Counted from the first letter of the stretch, positions 27,067 through 36,016 are shown. The stretch is 64,000 nt of DNA from WHSW01 sp963846565 (GCA_963846565.1 CAWJWL010000005.1:1674001-1738000); one strand, 5' to 3'. Program-made: numbers and translations. The notes: generated from the letters alone by a model not told the origin.

Positions 27067-28047
27067 ATGCGAGCGATGGTGCTGCGCTCGCCCGGCGACG
27101 CGCTCGAGGCGGAGGAGCGACCCGAGCCGGAGCCGGGGCCCGCGGAGGTGCTCGTCCGGGTCCGCGCCTGCGGCGTCTGCCGCACCGACCTCCACATCGT
27201 CGACGGCGAGCTCGACGAGCCGAAGCTGCCGCTGGTGCTCGGGCACCAGGTCGTCGGCGAGGTCGCGGCGGCGGGGGAGGGGGCGGAGCGCTTCGCGGTT
27301 GGCGACCGGATCGGGATCCCGTGGCTCGGCTGGACGTGCGGGGAGTGCCGCTACTGCCACTCGGGGCGGGAGAACCTCTGCGAGCGGGCCGTCTTCACCG
27401 GGTACGGACGCGACGGCGGCTACGCGGAGTCGGCTGTCGCCGACGAGCGCTTCTGCTTCCCGATCCCGGACGCGTTCTCCGACGAGTCGGCGGCGCCGCT
27501 CCTCTGCGCGGGACTGATCGGCTTTCGGGCCCTCCGCATGTGCGGCGATCCGGAGCGGCTCGGCCTCTACGGCTTCGGCTCCTCCGCTCAGATCGTATGC
27601 CAGGTCGCCGCGCACGAGGGGCGTCGGGTGTTCGCGATCACCCGCGGTGGTAAGTCCGCGAAGGGCGCGCTCGCGGGTGAGCTCGGCGCGGAGTGGACGG
27701 GAACCGCGGAGGAGGTGCCGGAGCCGCTCGACGCGGCGATCATCTTCGCGCCGGCGGGGGAGCTGGTGCCGGTTGCGCTGCGGGCGCTGGCGCCGGGCGG
27801 GTCGGTCGTTTGCGCCGGCATTCACATGAGCGACGTCCCCGGATTCCCCTACGCCGACCTCTGGGGTGAGCGCCAGATCCGCTCGGTCGCCAACCTCACC
27901 CGCCGCGACGGTGAGGAGTTCCTGCCGCTTGCCGAGCGCGCCGGCCTCCGTCCGCGGACCAACGCGTACGCGCTCGCGGATGCGACGCGAGCTCTCGGCG
28001 ACGTTCGCGCGGGGTCGCTGCGCGGAACCGCCGTGCTGCTTATGTGA
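27067..28047 (+). CDS. Zinc-dependent alcohol dehydrogenase family protein
   Basis: A 326-residue MDR enzyme. The catalytic zinc region is ACGVCRTDLHIVDGEL, with the later GHQVVGEV; the structural zinc lobe has four Cys in TCGECRYCHSGRENLCE. The nucleotide domain is recognisable from LGLYGFGSSAQIVCQVA. The closest type is the AdhA/AdhP-like primary alcohol dehydrogenases. ATG 27067 is preceded by AAAGG; a GTG at 27064 is in frame. The palindrome at 27009-27053 is just upstream. Confidence 0.85.
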   Translation: MRAMVLRSPGDALEAEERPEPEPGPAEVLVRVRACGVCRTDLHIVDGELDEPKLPLVLGHQVVGEVAAAGEGAERFAVGDRIGIPWLGWTCGECRYCHSGRENLCERAVFTGYGRDGGYAESAVADERFCFPIPDAFSDESAAPLLCAGLIGFRALRMCGDPERLGLYGFGSSAQIVCQVAAHEGRRVFAITRGGKSAKGALAGELGAEWTGTAEEVPEPLDAAIIFAPAGELVPVALRALAPGGSVVCAGIHMSDVPGFPYADLWGERQIRSVANLTRRDGEEFLPLAERAGLRPRTNAYALADATRALGDVRAGSLRGTAVLLM

Positions 28048-28104
28048 TCTAGGTCACTTTCGTGCGGCCGCCAACGACGGCGGGCGATAGGGTGGCGAGG
28101 ACCG

Positions 28105-28524
28105 ATGCCCGACCTGACGGTGAAGCGCCTGGAGGACTTCGAGGCAATTTTCGGCGGCGGCTTCCTGCGCGTGCGCGCCGGATTGGGCGTGAGCTCGTTC
28201 GGGATCGCGGTCATGAACCTGCCGCCCGACTTCTCCTACTACCCCGAGCACCATCACATCCACGATGGCCAGGAGGAGGTCTACACCGTGCTCGAGGGCA
28301 CGGTGACCCTGGTCGTCGGCGAGGAGGAGCACGAGCTCGCGCCCGGCGTGTTCGCGCGAGTCGGGCCGGGTGAGGCGCGCAAGATGCGCACCGGATCCGA
28401 GCCCGCTCGCGTGCTCGCGATGGGCGCAACCCCCGGAGGGGTCTACGAGGCGCCGGACTTCACCGAGGAAGGCGCGCCCGACCCAGCCGGGATCAAGCAC
28501 GCCGAGCCGCTCCAGGCGGACTAG
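28105..28524 (+). CDS. Cupin-domain protein
   Basis: A 139-residue single-domain cupin. Metal-binding motif 1 is seen in HHHIHDGQEEVYTVLEG (His, His, Glu) and motif 2 is modified: PGVFARVGPGEARKMRTG lacks the usual His. The substrate is unknown. Its TAG stop and the stop of the convergent cofE gene share a CTAG palindrome at 28521-28524, so the two genes overlap by four bases. Confidence 0.75.
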   Translation: MPDLTVKRLEDFEAIFGGGFLRVRAGLGVSSFGIAVMNLPPDFSYYPEHHHIHDGQEEVYTVLEGTVTLVVGEEEHELAPGVFARVGPGEARKMRTGSEPARVLAMGATPGGVYEAPDFTEEGAPDPAGIKHAEPLQAD

Positions 28525-29288
28525 CGGAAGAGGTCGTCCCGTGGCGGGCGCTGGAGCGTCGCCGCCGCCCCGGGCCCGTCGTCGGCCTGCCACCAGCGTT
28601 TGGCGCCTCGGATGAGCACCGCGGGAGTCTGCGAGGCCTTGTCGCGGGCGAGGTCCGCGGCCGCGGCGAGCTCGTCGGCCGCGGCGATCGCGGTCGCCGC
28701 GAGGGTTTGGCCGTGAGCGTCGTGGCGCCCGCGCCAGTCGTCGAGAACGAGGATGCCGGCGCAGCCGATGCAGACGTCGCTCTGTCCCATCCGCCACGGG
28801 CGGCCGAAGCTGTCGGCGATCACGATTGCGGGCCGCGCGCCGGTGGACTCGGCGAGCTCGGCGCGGATCCGCCGGGCGGATGCGTCGGCGTCGAGTGGCA
28901 GCAGGGCGACGGCGCCCTCGCCGGCCACGTTCGAGGAATCGATGCCGGCGTTGGCACAGATCCAGCCGCCGTTCGTCTCCGTGATCAGGACCCCCGCGCT
29001 CGCGCGGATCACCGCCCGCGACTCGGCCAGGATGAGCTCGACCAGGCGTGGGTCCTTCTCGACCTGCGCGGCCAGGGTCCGCGCCTCCTCGCCGGGCGAG
29101 ATCTCCGCCAGCGCGCGCACTCGGCCCTCGGCCTTCGAGACGATCTTCTGCGAGACGACGATCACGTCGCCGTCGCGCGCGTCCGACTGCGAGGTCTCGA
29201 GGGCGGCGGCCAGCGCGGCGCCGAGGAGATCGCCCTCGCCGATCTCGCCGATCCCCTCGAGCGGCGCGATCGTGAGCGGCCCGCTCAC
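28521..29288 (-). CDS. cofE: Coenzyme F420-0:L-glutamate ligase, stand-alone CofE domain
   Basis: A 255-residue ligase that adds glutamates to F420-0. CofE signatures are DGDVIVVSQKIVSKAEGRV, GGWICANAGIDSSNV, ARPAIVIADSFGRPWRMGQ and VCIGCAGILVLDDWRG. Actinobacterial FbiB normally has an extra C-terminal FMN-binding nitroreductase-like domain of about 200 residues; here the protein stops after the ligase domain. The start GTG 29288 overlaps the cofC stop (GTGA), so translation is coupled in the order npdG-cofD-cofC-cofE. Confidence 0.9.
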   Translation of the reverse strand: MSGPLTIAPLEGIGEIGEGDLLGAALAAALETSQSDARDGDVIVVSQKIVSKAEGRVRALAEISPGEEARTLAAQVEKDPRLVELILAESRAVIRASAGVLITETNGGWICANAGIDSSNVAGEGAVALLPLDADASARRIRAELAESTGARPAIVIADSFGRPWRMGQSDVCIGCAGILVLDDWRGRHDAHGQTLAATAIAAADELAAAADLARDKASQTPAVLIRGAKRWWQADDGPGAAATLQRPPRDDLFR

Positions 29289-29965
29289 GCCGAGCCCGCG
29301 ATCTCCAGGCGCCCGAGCTCGGCCGCGGTGGCCGGAGCTCGTTCGGGTGCGTCGGCGAGCACCAGCGCGAGCGCCTCCAGGTCCTCGGGCGTGTCGAGAT
29401 CGAGCGCCAGCGAGTCGAGCTCCTCGACCACGGCGTCGTAGCCGGCTAGTCGGGCGCGGTCCAGGTGCCGCTCGCGGCTGCCCTCCCCGAACGCGGGCCC
29501 GATCGCGTCGGCGGGGGCGAGCAGGAGGGCGTTGGTGCCCGTTCCGTGGCGGTCCGGGACGACAGCGACCCGGCCGGCGCTCATCCGCCCGAGTGCGGCG
29601 TCGAGCTCGTTCGGGTCGAGCAGCGGGCAATCGCCGGGCAGCAGCGCGCTCGTTTCCGTCCCATGCGAGAGGGCGCGGATGATCCCGAGCGTGGCCGCCT
29701 CGGAATGCCCCTTGTCGTCGGGATCCTCCATCACCTCGAGCGGCGTCTTCGAGCGCCGCGCGAGGGCGAGCGCGATCCGCTCCGCCCTGCCCTCGCCGGT
29801 GACGACGATGATCCGCTCGATCGAGTCCGCGCGGGCGACCGCGTCGAGCACGTCGGTGAGCATCGCCTTCACCACCGCCGCGCGCTGGGGGCGGTCGAGC
29901 CGGTCGAGGAGCCGCCGCTTCGCGGCGCCGAAGCGCTTGACGGGAATGATCGCCGTCGCGCGCAC
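29285..29965 (-). CDS. cofC: 2-phospho-L-lactate (or phosphoenolpyruvate) guanylyltransferase
   Basis: A 226-residue nucleotidyltransferase, called FbiD in mycobacteria, that activates a phosphorylated C3 acid with GTP for F420 assembly. The opening AIIPVKRFGAAKRRLLDRL is the usual GTP-binding start, followed by ALLPGDCPLLDP, whose Asp binds metal, and VVPDRHGTGTNALLL. Which acid is used cannot be told from sequence alone. GTG 29965 starts it 6 bp after cofD ends. Confidence 0.9.
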   Translation of the reverse strand: MRATAIIPVKRFGAAKRRLLDRLDRPQRAAVVKAMLTDVLDAVARADSIERIIVVTGEGRAERIALALARRSKTPLEVMEDPDDKGHSEAATLGIIRALSHGTETSALLPGDCPLLDPNELDAALGRMSAGRVAVVPDRHGTGTNALLLAPADAIGPAFGEGSRERHLDRARLAGYDAVVEELDSLALDLDTPEDLEALALVLADAPERAPATAAELGRLEIAGSA

Positions 29966-29971
29966 GGCCGC

Positions 29972-30892
29972 TCAGCCGAGTGAGCGACCGAAGTCGAGCA
30001 CCCGCCGCGCAAGGCCGCGCCGTGTCGCCTCGTCGCTCATCAGCGTCGGACACCTGAGCACCTCGACGCCGTCGGGAGGCGGGCCCGGGTCCCCCTCGTC
30101 GACGACCATCCCGTTGAGCAGGCCGGCGTAGAGCGAGGCGACCCCGGCGTCGCTGACCGGGCGACCGAGGGCTTGGAGGAAGGCCTCCGTCGGCCCCTTG
30201 ACCGAGCGCCCGCCGACGAGTGGGCTGAGGGCGACGAGGGGCGCAGAGGCCCCGACGATCGCCTCACGAAGCCCAGGTAGCGCGAGGATCGGCCCGATCG
30301 AGATCACCGGGTTGGAAGGCGCGATCACGATCAACTCCGCGGATCCAATCGCCTCGAGTACCCCCGGCGTCGGCCTGGCGTTCTCGATCCCCTCGAGCCG
30401 AACGGCGTCGATCTCGCCCTCGCCCTGGTCGAGGATGAGGAACTCCTGCAGCGCCCGGCTCCCGGCCGGAGTCTCGATGAAGCAGCGCACCGCGTCGTCG
30501 GACATCGGCAAGACCGCGGCGGCGACGCCGAGGGCGCGGGCGATCTGCGCCTGCGCAGCGCTCAGCGTCCCGCCCTCGGCGAGGAAGTGGGTGCGATAGA
30601 GCGACGTGGCGAGGTCGCGGTCGGTGAGCCCGAACCATCCCGGGGCGCCGAGCTTCTGCAGGTGCTCGTGGACGGTGAAGGAGTCCTCGCGGTAGCCCCA
30701 TCCCCGCTCCTCGTCGATCAGGTCCGCGAGCCAGTACGTGACCAGATCGGGATCGACGCTGACGTAGAGGCCGTGGAGCTCGGTGTCGTCGGCGGTGTTG
30801 ACGATCACCGACAGCTGGTCACCGAGCTCGGCCTGGAGCCCCGACGCGAGCTTGCCGCCCCCGGTCCCCCCGGCGAGCAGCGCGACCTTCAT
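29972..30892 (-). CDS. cofD: 2-phospho-L-lactate transferase CofD/FbiA
   Basis: A 306-residue enzyme that joins the activated C3 acid to FO. The N-terminal VALLAGGTGGGKLASGLQ is the family nucleotide loop; VIVNTADDTELHGLYVSVD and IVIAPSNPVISIGPILALPG are conserved CofD segments, the latter close to the FO/GDP site. ATG 30892 follows the npdG stop by 7 bp. It is the second gene of the operon. Confidence 0.92.
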   Translation of the reverse strand: MKVALLAGGTGGGKLASGLQAELGDQLSVIVNTADDTELHGLYVSVDPDLVTYWLADLIDEERGWGYREDSFTVHEHLQKLGAPGWFGLTDRDLATSLYRTHFLAEGGTLSAAQAQIARALGVAAAVLPMSDDAVRCFIETPAGSRALQEFLILDQGEGEIDAVRLEGIENARPTPGVLEAIGSAELIVIAPSNPVISIGPILALPGLREAIVGASAPLVALSPLVGGRSVKGPTEAFLQALGRPVSDAGVASLYAGLLNGMVVDEGDPGPPPDGVEVLRCPTLMSDEATRRGLARRVLDFGRSLG

Positions 30893-30899
30893 CGGCCGC

Positions 30900-31592
30900 T
30901 CACGCCCAGTGGTCGCCGTCCGGCAGGTCCGTGATCCGGACGCCGGCGTGGGTCTTGTAGCGGGCGTTGATCGAGATCATCAGCGGCGTCAGCTGCTCGA
31001 CGATCCGCGCCATCTCGAGCTGCCCGGCGTTGACCGCACGAAGGCCGGGGATCGACTCGATCAGGCGAGCGACCTTCGCCTTCGTGACCTTCCGGTCTCC
31101 GCACAGGAGGACGTCCTCGTTGAGATCGGCCGCCAGGTTCGAGAGCGTCGGGGCGCTGACGGTGTGTAACGCGGCGACGACCTCGACCCCCTCGGGGACC
31201 ATCTCCTCGGCCTGCTGGGCGGCCGATCCCTGCCAGACGCCGAGCGAGCGCGTCGCCTTGCCGCTGACGGCGGCGGCGAGCGGGACGGTGCAATCGACGA
31301 GCACCTGCCCGGCCCGCAGGACGTCCTTGAGGTTCGTGAGGTTCTCGGACTGGGCGCGGAAGGGGACGGTGAGGAAGACGACCGGTCCCTGGATCGCCGC
31401 CTGCTCGTTCGCGAGCCCCTCGATCTCGGCGTCGGGGAGGGTCTCGGTCAGCTTGCGCGCGGCTTCGGCGGCACGCTCCTCGCTCCGCGAGCCGATAACG
31501 ACCGCGTGGCCGGCGCTCGCCCACCGCAGCGCCAGGCCGTATCCGAGCGCCCCGGTGCCGCCGATGATTGGAATCGTTTCCCCGGATGCCAT
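30900..31592 (-). CDS. npdG: NADPH-dependent F420 reductase
   Basis: A 230-residue Rossmann protein that exchanges hydride between F420 and NADP. The dinucleotide loop IIGGTGALGYGLALRWASAG is followed by VVIGSRSEERA, whose Ser/Arg pair reads the NADP phosphate. Later segments GPVVFLTVPFRAQSENL, VDCTVPLAAAVSGK and LNEDVLLCGDRKVTK are typical of FNO enzymes. It is the first gene of the F420 operon. Confidence 0.9.
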   Translation of the reverse strand: MASGETIPIIGGTGALGYGLALRWASAGHAVVIGSRSEERAAEAARKLTETLPDAEIEGLANEQAAIQGPVVFLTVPFRAQSENLTNLKDVLRAGQVLVDCTVPLAAAVSGKATRSLGVWQGSAAQQAEEMVPEGVEVVAALHTVSAPTLSNLAADLNEDVLLCGDRKVTKAKVARLIESIPGLRAVNAGQLEMARIVEQLTPLMISINARYKTHAGVRITDLPDGDHWA

Positions 31593-31642
31593 GAGCGCCG
31601 CAGTCTAAGCGCCGACCCCGAAGGCATATGCTGCCCCGCGCG

Positions 31643-32377
31643 ATGCGACTGGAGGGGCGAAAGGCGCTGGTCACCGGTGGCGCGAGCGGAATCGGGGCGG
31701 CCACCGCCGCCCGGCTCACGGCCGAGGGCGCAGAGGTCGTGATCGGCGACCTCAATGTGGACGGCGCCGAGAAGCTAGCGGGCGAGATCGGCGCGACCGC
31801 GACCCACCTCGACGTCACCGACCCGGCGTCCGCCGCCGGCCTGGTCGCCGAGCACGGGCCGTTCGCGATCCTGATCAACAACGCCGGCATGGACGAGTTC
31901 GGCTTCTTCGCCGACACCGAGCCCGGCCAGTGGGAGCGGGTGCTCGCGGTCAACCTCGTCGGCGTCTTCGCGTGCACTCACGCCGTCCTCCCCGGGATGC
32001 AGGAGGCGGGTTACGGGCGCGTCGTCAGCATCGCCTCGGAGGCGGGCCGGATCGGTTCGAAGGGCTCGGCCGTCTACTCGGCGGCGAAGGGCGGCGTGAT
32101 CGCGTTCATGAAGGTGATCGCGCGCGAGGGTGCCCGCTTCAACATCAACGCGAACTCGATTGCGCCCGGCCCGATCGAGACCCCGCTCCTGATGCAGGCC
32201 GCCGACTTCGGCGAGATCGGACAGAAGATCCTCGACAACATGAAGGGCGGAACGCAGCTGCGCCGCCTCGGCCAACCGGAGGAGGTCGCGGCCGCGGTCG
32301 CCTTCCTCGCCTCCGACGACGCCTCGTATGTCACCGGCGAGACGATCGGCGTCTCCGGCGGCATGGGGATGGTCTGA
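31643..32377 (+). CDS. SDR-family oxidoreductase
   Basis: A 244-residue classical short-chain dehydrogenase. The cofactor motif is TGGASGIGAATAARL and the NNAG motif is INNAGMDEFG. The catalytic residues are Ser in VVSIASEAG, Tyr and Lys in YSAAKGG. Asp in VIGDLNVDG favours NAD over NADP. It is closest in style to 2-hydroxycyclohexanecarboxyl-CoA or 3-hydroxyacyl dehydrogenases, but the substrate is unproven. I used ATG 31643; an in-frame ATG 31628 adds five residues. It heads a run of acyl-CoA genes and is 50 bp from the divergent npdG start. Confidence 0.88.
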   Translation: MRLEGRKALVTGGASGIGAATAARLTAEGAEVVIGDLNVDGAEKLAGEIGATATHLDVTDPASAAGLVAEHGPFAILINNAGMDEFGFFADTEPGQWERVLAVNLVGVFACTHAVLPGMQEAGYGRVVSIASEAGRIGSKGSAVYSAAKGGVIAFMKVIAREGARFNINANSIAPGPIETPLLMQAADFGEIGQKILDNMKGGTQLRRLGQPEEVAAAVAFLASDDASYVTGETIGVSGGMGMV

Positions 32378-32380
32378 GCC

Positions 32381-32830
32381 TTGGCCGATCACGACACGAC
32401 GTCCGGCCTGCGCCCGGTGAACGAGATCGTCGACGAGGATGCGCGCCCGGCCGACTCGACCGTCGAGGCCGGCCTCGAGCGCAGCGACGAGTTCACGGTC
32501 GAGGGCCGCCTGGTCACCGACGTCGGCGGCACGATCGGGATCCGGGTCCTGTCCACCCCGGGGATGATCGGGATGATGGAGCGCTGCTCGGCCGTCCTCG
32601 CCTACGCCAACCTCCCCGCGGGCAAGGCGACGGTTGGCTTCGAGGTCTGCATCAAGCACGTCGCCGGCGCGGTCGAGGGCGCCACCTGCACCGTGAGCGC
32701 GAAGCTGCGCGAGGTGGTCGACGGCCGCAAATTGCGCTTCGACGTCGAGGTCACCGAGGGCGAGAGGACGATCGGCGTCGGCACGCATGAGCGCCGCGTG
32801 ATCGACCTCGGAGCCGTGAAGCAGGGCTGA
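32381..32830 (+). CDS. Hotdog-fold thioesterase (FlK-like)
   Basis: A 149-residue hotdog protein starting at TTG 32381, 3 bp after the SDR stop. The C-terminal three-quarters match FlK-type thioesterases: GMIGMMERCSAVLAYANLP is the long central helix and GKATVGFEVCIKHVAGAVEG the following strand with the His. An N-terminal extension of about 35 polar residues is unusual for the family. It probably hydrolyses an acyl-CoA; the chain is unknown. It is translationally coupled to the next gene by a TGATG overlap. Confidence 0.75.
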   Translation: MADHDTTSGLRPVNEIVDEDARPADSTVEAGLERSDEFTVEGRLVTDVGGTIGIRVLSTPGMIGMMERCSAVLAYANLPAGKATVGFEVCIKHVAGAVEGATCTVSAKLREVVDGRKLRFDVEVTEGERTIGVGTHERRVIDLGAVKQG

Positions 32831-33213
32831 TGGCCGACGCCGGCGAGGCCGCGGGCGTAAGCGCGGCGGGCATGGCCGAGCTCAGCGAGCGAGCCGGCGA
32901 GGGGCCGGTCGTGATGCTCAACCTGCTCCGCTTCAAGCCCGGTGGCGAGGAGCGCTACGCGGAGTACGGCGCGGCCGTCCTCCCGCTGCTCGCAGAGGCG
33001 GGCGGGCGTATCGTCTGGAGCGGGAACGGGGGCGCACCGGTGATCGGCGAGGGGCACTGGGACCTCGTCGTCCTGGTCGAGTACCCGACTCGGCAGGCAT
33101 TCATCGAGATGACCTCCTCGCCGGAGTTCGTCGCCGCAGCGCAGCTGCGGACCGCGGCGCTCGAGGCGTCCGAGCTCCATCCGCTCGACCCGGCCGAGCT
33201 CGTGGTCGGGTGA
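32830..33213 (+). CDS. DUF1330-family protein
   Basis: A 127-residue protein with the dimeric ferredoxin-like DUF1330 fold: VVMLNLLRFKPGGEERYAEY, then VLPLLAEAGGRIVWSGNG and HWDLVVLVEYPTRQAFIEM. Function is unknown for the family. ATG 32830 overlaps the previous stop by one base. Confidence 0.8.
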   Translation: MADAGEAAGVSAAGMAELSERAGEGPVVMLNLLRFKPGGEERYAEYGAAVLPLLAEAGGRIVWSGNGGAPVIGEGHWDLVVLVEYPTRQAFIEMTSSPEFVAAAQLRTAALEASELHPLDPAELVVG

Positions 33214-33274
33214 CGAGCCTCCTCGAGCGCTTCGGAGTCTTAGAGGCGCGGACCGGCGAATACCCTTCGAGGTG

Positions 33275-34195
33275 ATGGCCGAGCTGCCCACGAGCGTCCG
33301 CATCCGCGAGGTCGGGCCCCGCGACGGCTTCCAGAACGAGCCCGAGGTGATCCCTACCGAGGAGAAGGTCCGGCTGATCGGGATGCTCGCGGCGAGCGGC
33401 CTGAAGCGGCTCGAGGTGACCTCGTTCGTGCGCGCTGACGTGATCCCGCAACTCGCCGATGCCGAGCAGGTCCTCGAGGCGATCGAGCGCCGCGACGGCG
33501 TCGCCTACTCGGTCCTGATCCCGAACGAGCGTGGGCTCGAGCGGGCGCTCGCGAAGCGCGACCGCTTCGACGAGGTCAACCTCTTCCTCTCCGCCTCCGA
33601 GACCCATAACCGAAAGAACGTCAACCGCTCGGTGGAGGAGTCGCTCTCGGGGATCGAGCGGGTCGTCGCCACCGCGCTCGGGGAGGGACTTCGTTGCGAA
33701 GGCGTGATCTCGGTTTCGTTCGGCTGCCCGTATGAGGGCGAGGTGCCTCGCGACCGTGTCTTCGCGATCGCCGAGCGGCTCGCTGCGGCGGGCTGCGCGG
33801 AGGTCGCGTTCGGCGACACGACCGGGATGGCGAACCCTCGCCAGGTGGGCGAGTTCTTCGCTGCGGCGCGGGAACGGATGCCGGCCGTGGAGCTGACGGC
33901 GCACTTCCACAACACCCGCGGCCAGGGGCTCGCGAACGTGCTCGCCGCGCTCGAGCAGGGAATCGACTCGTTCGAGTCCTCCTTCGGCGAGCTCGGGGGC
34001 TGCCCGGTGCCGGCGGGTGCGACCGGGAACATCTCGAGCGAGGACCTGATCTCCATGCTGCACGAGATGGACGTCGAGACCGGCGTCGACCTCGGCCTCC
34101 TGCTCGCGGCGTCACAGGCGGCCCAGGAGGCTCTGGGGCGTCCGCTCGGGGCCCACGTGCTCACCGCCGGGCCGGTGGACTGGTCCCGCGCATAG
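33275..34195 (+). CDS. mvaB: Hydroxymethylglutaryl-CoA lyase
   Basis: A 306-residue TIM-barrel lyase that splits HMG-CoA to acetoacetate and acetyl-CoA, the last step of leucine degradation. Conserved features: REVGPRDGFQNEP with the catalytic Arg, SFGCPYEGEV, the two metal His in AHFHNTRGQG, and the catalytic Cys in GELGGCPVPAGATGN. ATG 33275 is preceded by GAGGTG, and a GTG at 33272 is in frame. The acetoacetate produced could be activated by the acetoacetyl-CoA synthetase at 52469. Confidence 0.92.
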   Translation: MAELPTSVRIREVGPRDGFQNEPEVIPTEEKVRLIGMLAASGLKRLEVTSFVRADVIPQLADAEQVLEAIERRDGVAYSVLIPNERGLERALAKRDRFDEVNLFLSASETHNRKNVNRSVEESLSGIERVVATALGEGLRCEGVISVSFGCPYEGEVPRDRVFAIAERLAAAGCAEVAFGDTTGMANPRQVGEFFAAARERMPAVELTAHFHNTRGQGLANVLAALEQGIDSFESSFGELGGCPVPAGATGNISSEDLISMLHEMDVETGVDLGLLLAASQAAQEALGRPLGAHVLTAGPVDWSRA

Positions 34196-34236
34196 GCTCA
34201 GTCCGATAAGAAGACACACGAACGGCGGAGGCGAGG

Positions 34237-34674
34237 ATGGCGACGCGAACGGCAAACGCAAAATGGGAAGGCAAGCTCCAGGAAGGCTCGGGGGAGATGG
34301 CGCTGGGAAGCGGCTCCTACTCCGGCCCCTACACCTTCAAGTCCCGCTTCGCCGATGGCGAGGGCACGAACCCGGAGGAGCTGCTCGGGGCAGCGCATGC
34401 GGGCTGCTTCTCGATGGCGCTCTCGCTCGCGCTCGAGCAGGCCGGCCACGATCCGGAGTCGGTCGAGACGACCGCCGAGGTGCACCTGACCCCGGCCGAC
34501 GACGGGGACGGCTTCGAGATCAGCCGGATCGCGCTCTCGACCCGCGGTCGCGTCCCCGGCGTCGACGCCGAGGAGTTCACCCGCCTGGCCGAGGAGACGA
34601 AGGCCGGCTGCATCGTCTCGAAGGCGCTCGCGGCGGTGCCCGAGGTGACCCTCGACGCGGCGCTCGTGGCCTGA
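34237..34674 (+). CDS. osmC: OsmC-family peroxide reductase
   Basis: A 145-residue protein with the two redox Cys of the family, in LGAAHAGCFSMALSLAL and KAGCIVSKALAAVPEV. Start-proximal motifs ANAKWEGKLQEGSGEM and TNPEELLGAAHAGC indicate the OsmC rather than the Ohr branch. It would reduce organic hydroperoxides in the cytoplasm. The stop overlaps the following start by one base. Confidence 0.9.
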   Translation: MATRTANAKWEGKLQEGSGEMALGSGSYSGPYTFKSRFADGEGTNPEELLGAAHAGCFSMALSLALEQAGHDPESVETTAEVHLTPADDGDGFEISRIALSTRGRVPGVDAEEFTRLAEETKAGCIVSKALAAVPEVTLDAALVA

Positions 34675-35054
34675 TGCGAAGCGACGCGTTCAAGGCGGCG
34701 GTCGCCGACGGGGACCTCGATGCGATGACGGCGGCTCTGGCGCCCGACGTCACCTTCAACAGCCCTGCGGTGTTCAAGCCCTACGAGGGGCGCGATGCGA
34801 CGATGGTCGTGCTGCAGGCGGTCACGCGCGTGTTCGATGACTTCCGCTACGTCGACGCATTCGAGGGGGAGGGCGGCGAGGTGCTCCACTTCGCAGCACG
34901 GGTCGGCGACCGCGAGCTCAACGGAATCGACATGCTCCGCTTCGACGACGACGGTCTCGTGACCGAGCTGACGGTGATGATCCGGCCGTTCTCGGGCCTG
35001 CGTTCGCTGCTGGAAGCGATGGGCCGAGAGCTCGAGAAACTCGCCACTCCGTAG
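34674..35054 (+). CDS. SnoaL-like / NTF2-like protein
   Basis: A 126-residue cone-shaped NTF2-type fold: VADGDLDAMTAALAPDVTFNSP, then PYEGRDATMVVLQAV and LNGIDMLRFDDDGLVTELTV. Members bind small hydrophobic ligands or act as isomerases; no specific role can be read. It is coupled to osmC by a TGATG overlap. Confidence 0.78.
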   Translation: MRSDAFKAAVADGDLDAMTAALAPDVTFNSPAVFKPYEGRDATMVVLQAVTRVFDDFRYVDAFEGEGGEVLHFAARVGDRELNGIDMLRFDDDGLVTELTVMIRPFSGLRSLLEAMGRELEKLATP

Positions 35055-35098
35055 TCTGCCGTCCGTTTGACGAACGCGAGACGCGAAGGAGACGTGAG

Positions 35099-35983
35099 TT
35101 GGAGATCGCCAAGGTAGGAGTCGTCGGGTGCGGGTTGATGGGTCACGGGATCGCTCAGATCTGTGCCCAGGCCGGCTGGGACGTCGCCGTGCGCGAGGTC
35201 GACCAGGGGGCGCTCGACAAAGGCCTGGCGAAGATCGACAAGCAGCTCGCACGCGCGGTCGAGAAGGGCAAGCTCGAGCAGGCTGACGCCGATGCGATCC
35301 GCGGCCGGATCGACACCAGCCTCGACTACGAGGTGCTCGCCGACTGCGACCTCGTGATCGAGGCGATGACGGAGGACCTCGACCGCAAGCTCGAGATGTG
35401 GCGCGAGGTCGAGTCGGTCGCGAAGCCGGAGGCCTACTTCGCCTCCAACACCTCCTCGCTGTCGGTCGCCGACCAGGCCGCGGCGACGTCACGGCCAAAG
35501 CAGTTCCTCGGCCTCCACTTCTTCAACCCGGCTCAGGTGATGCCGCTGCTCGAGGTCGTGCGCGCGGAGGGCACCGCCGACGAGACCTACGACCTCGGCT
35601 TTGCGTTCGGCGAGAAGCTGAAGAAGACCACCGTCGCCGCCGGCGACAACCGCGGCTTCATCGTCAACCGGCTGCTGGTGCCCTACCTGTTCGACGCCAT
35701 GCGCGCGTACGAGCAGGGCGTCGGCTCGATCGAGGACATCGACCGGGGCATGATCGCCGGCGCCAGCCACCCGATGGGGCCGCTGACGCTCTCTGATTTC
35801 GTCGGCCTCGACACGCTCGCGTCGATCGGGGACGTACTGCTCGACTACTACGGCGAGGAGCGCATGGGGACTCCGGACACGCTCCGCAAGCTGGTCGACG
35901 CGGGCCACTACGGCCGCAAGTCCGGGCGTGGCTTCTACGACTACTCGGGTGAGAAGCCTGTCGCAGCGGACCCGCTTGCCTGA
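35099..35983 (+). CDS. hbd: 3-hydroxybutyryl-CoA dehydrogenase
   Basis: A 294-residue 3-hydroxyacyl-CoA dehydrogenase. The NAD loop is VGVVGCGLMGHGIAQICAQAG, with Glu of VREVDQ following. The catalytic His is in LGLHFFNPAQVMPLLEVV, and the Asn-Arg segment FIVNRLLVPYLFDA plus SHPMGPLTLSDFVGLDT form the second domain. Length matches stand-alone Hbd/PaaH enzymes. TTG 35099 is supported by GAAGGAGA about 8 bp upstream. It would link acetoacetyl-CoA and 3-hydroxybutyryl-CoA, one step from crotonyl-CoA and Ccr. Confidence 0.9.
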   Translation: MEIAKVGVVGCGLMGHGIAQICAQAGWDVAVREVDQGALDKGLAKIDKQLARAVEKGKLEQADADAIRGRIDTSLDYEVLADCDLVIEAMTEDLDRKLEMWREVESVAKPEAYFASNTSSLSVADQAAATSRPKQFLGLHFFNPAQVMPLLEVVRAEGTADETYDLGFAFGEKLKKTTVAAGDNRGFIVNRLLVPYLFDAMRAYEQGVGSIEDIDRGMIAGASHPMGPLTLSDFVGLDTLASIGDVLLDYYGEERMGTPDTLRKLVDAGHYGRKSGRGFYDYSGEKPVAADPLA

Positions 35984-36016
35984 GCGATAAGCGGCGAGCC
36001 TCGCTACCCTCGCGGC

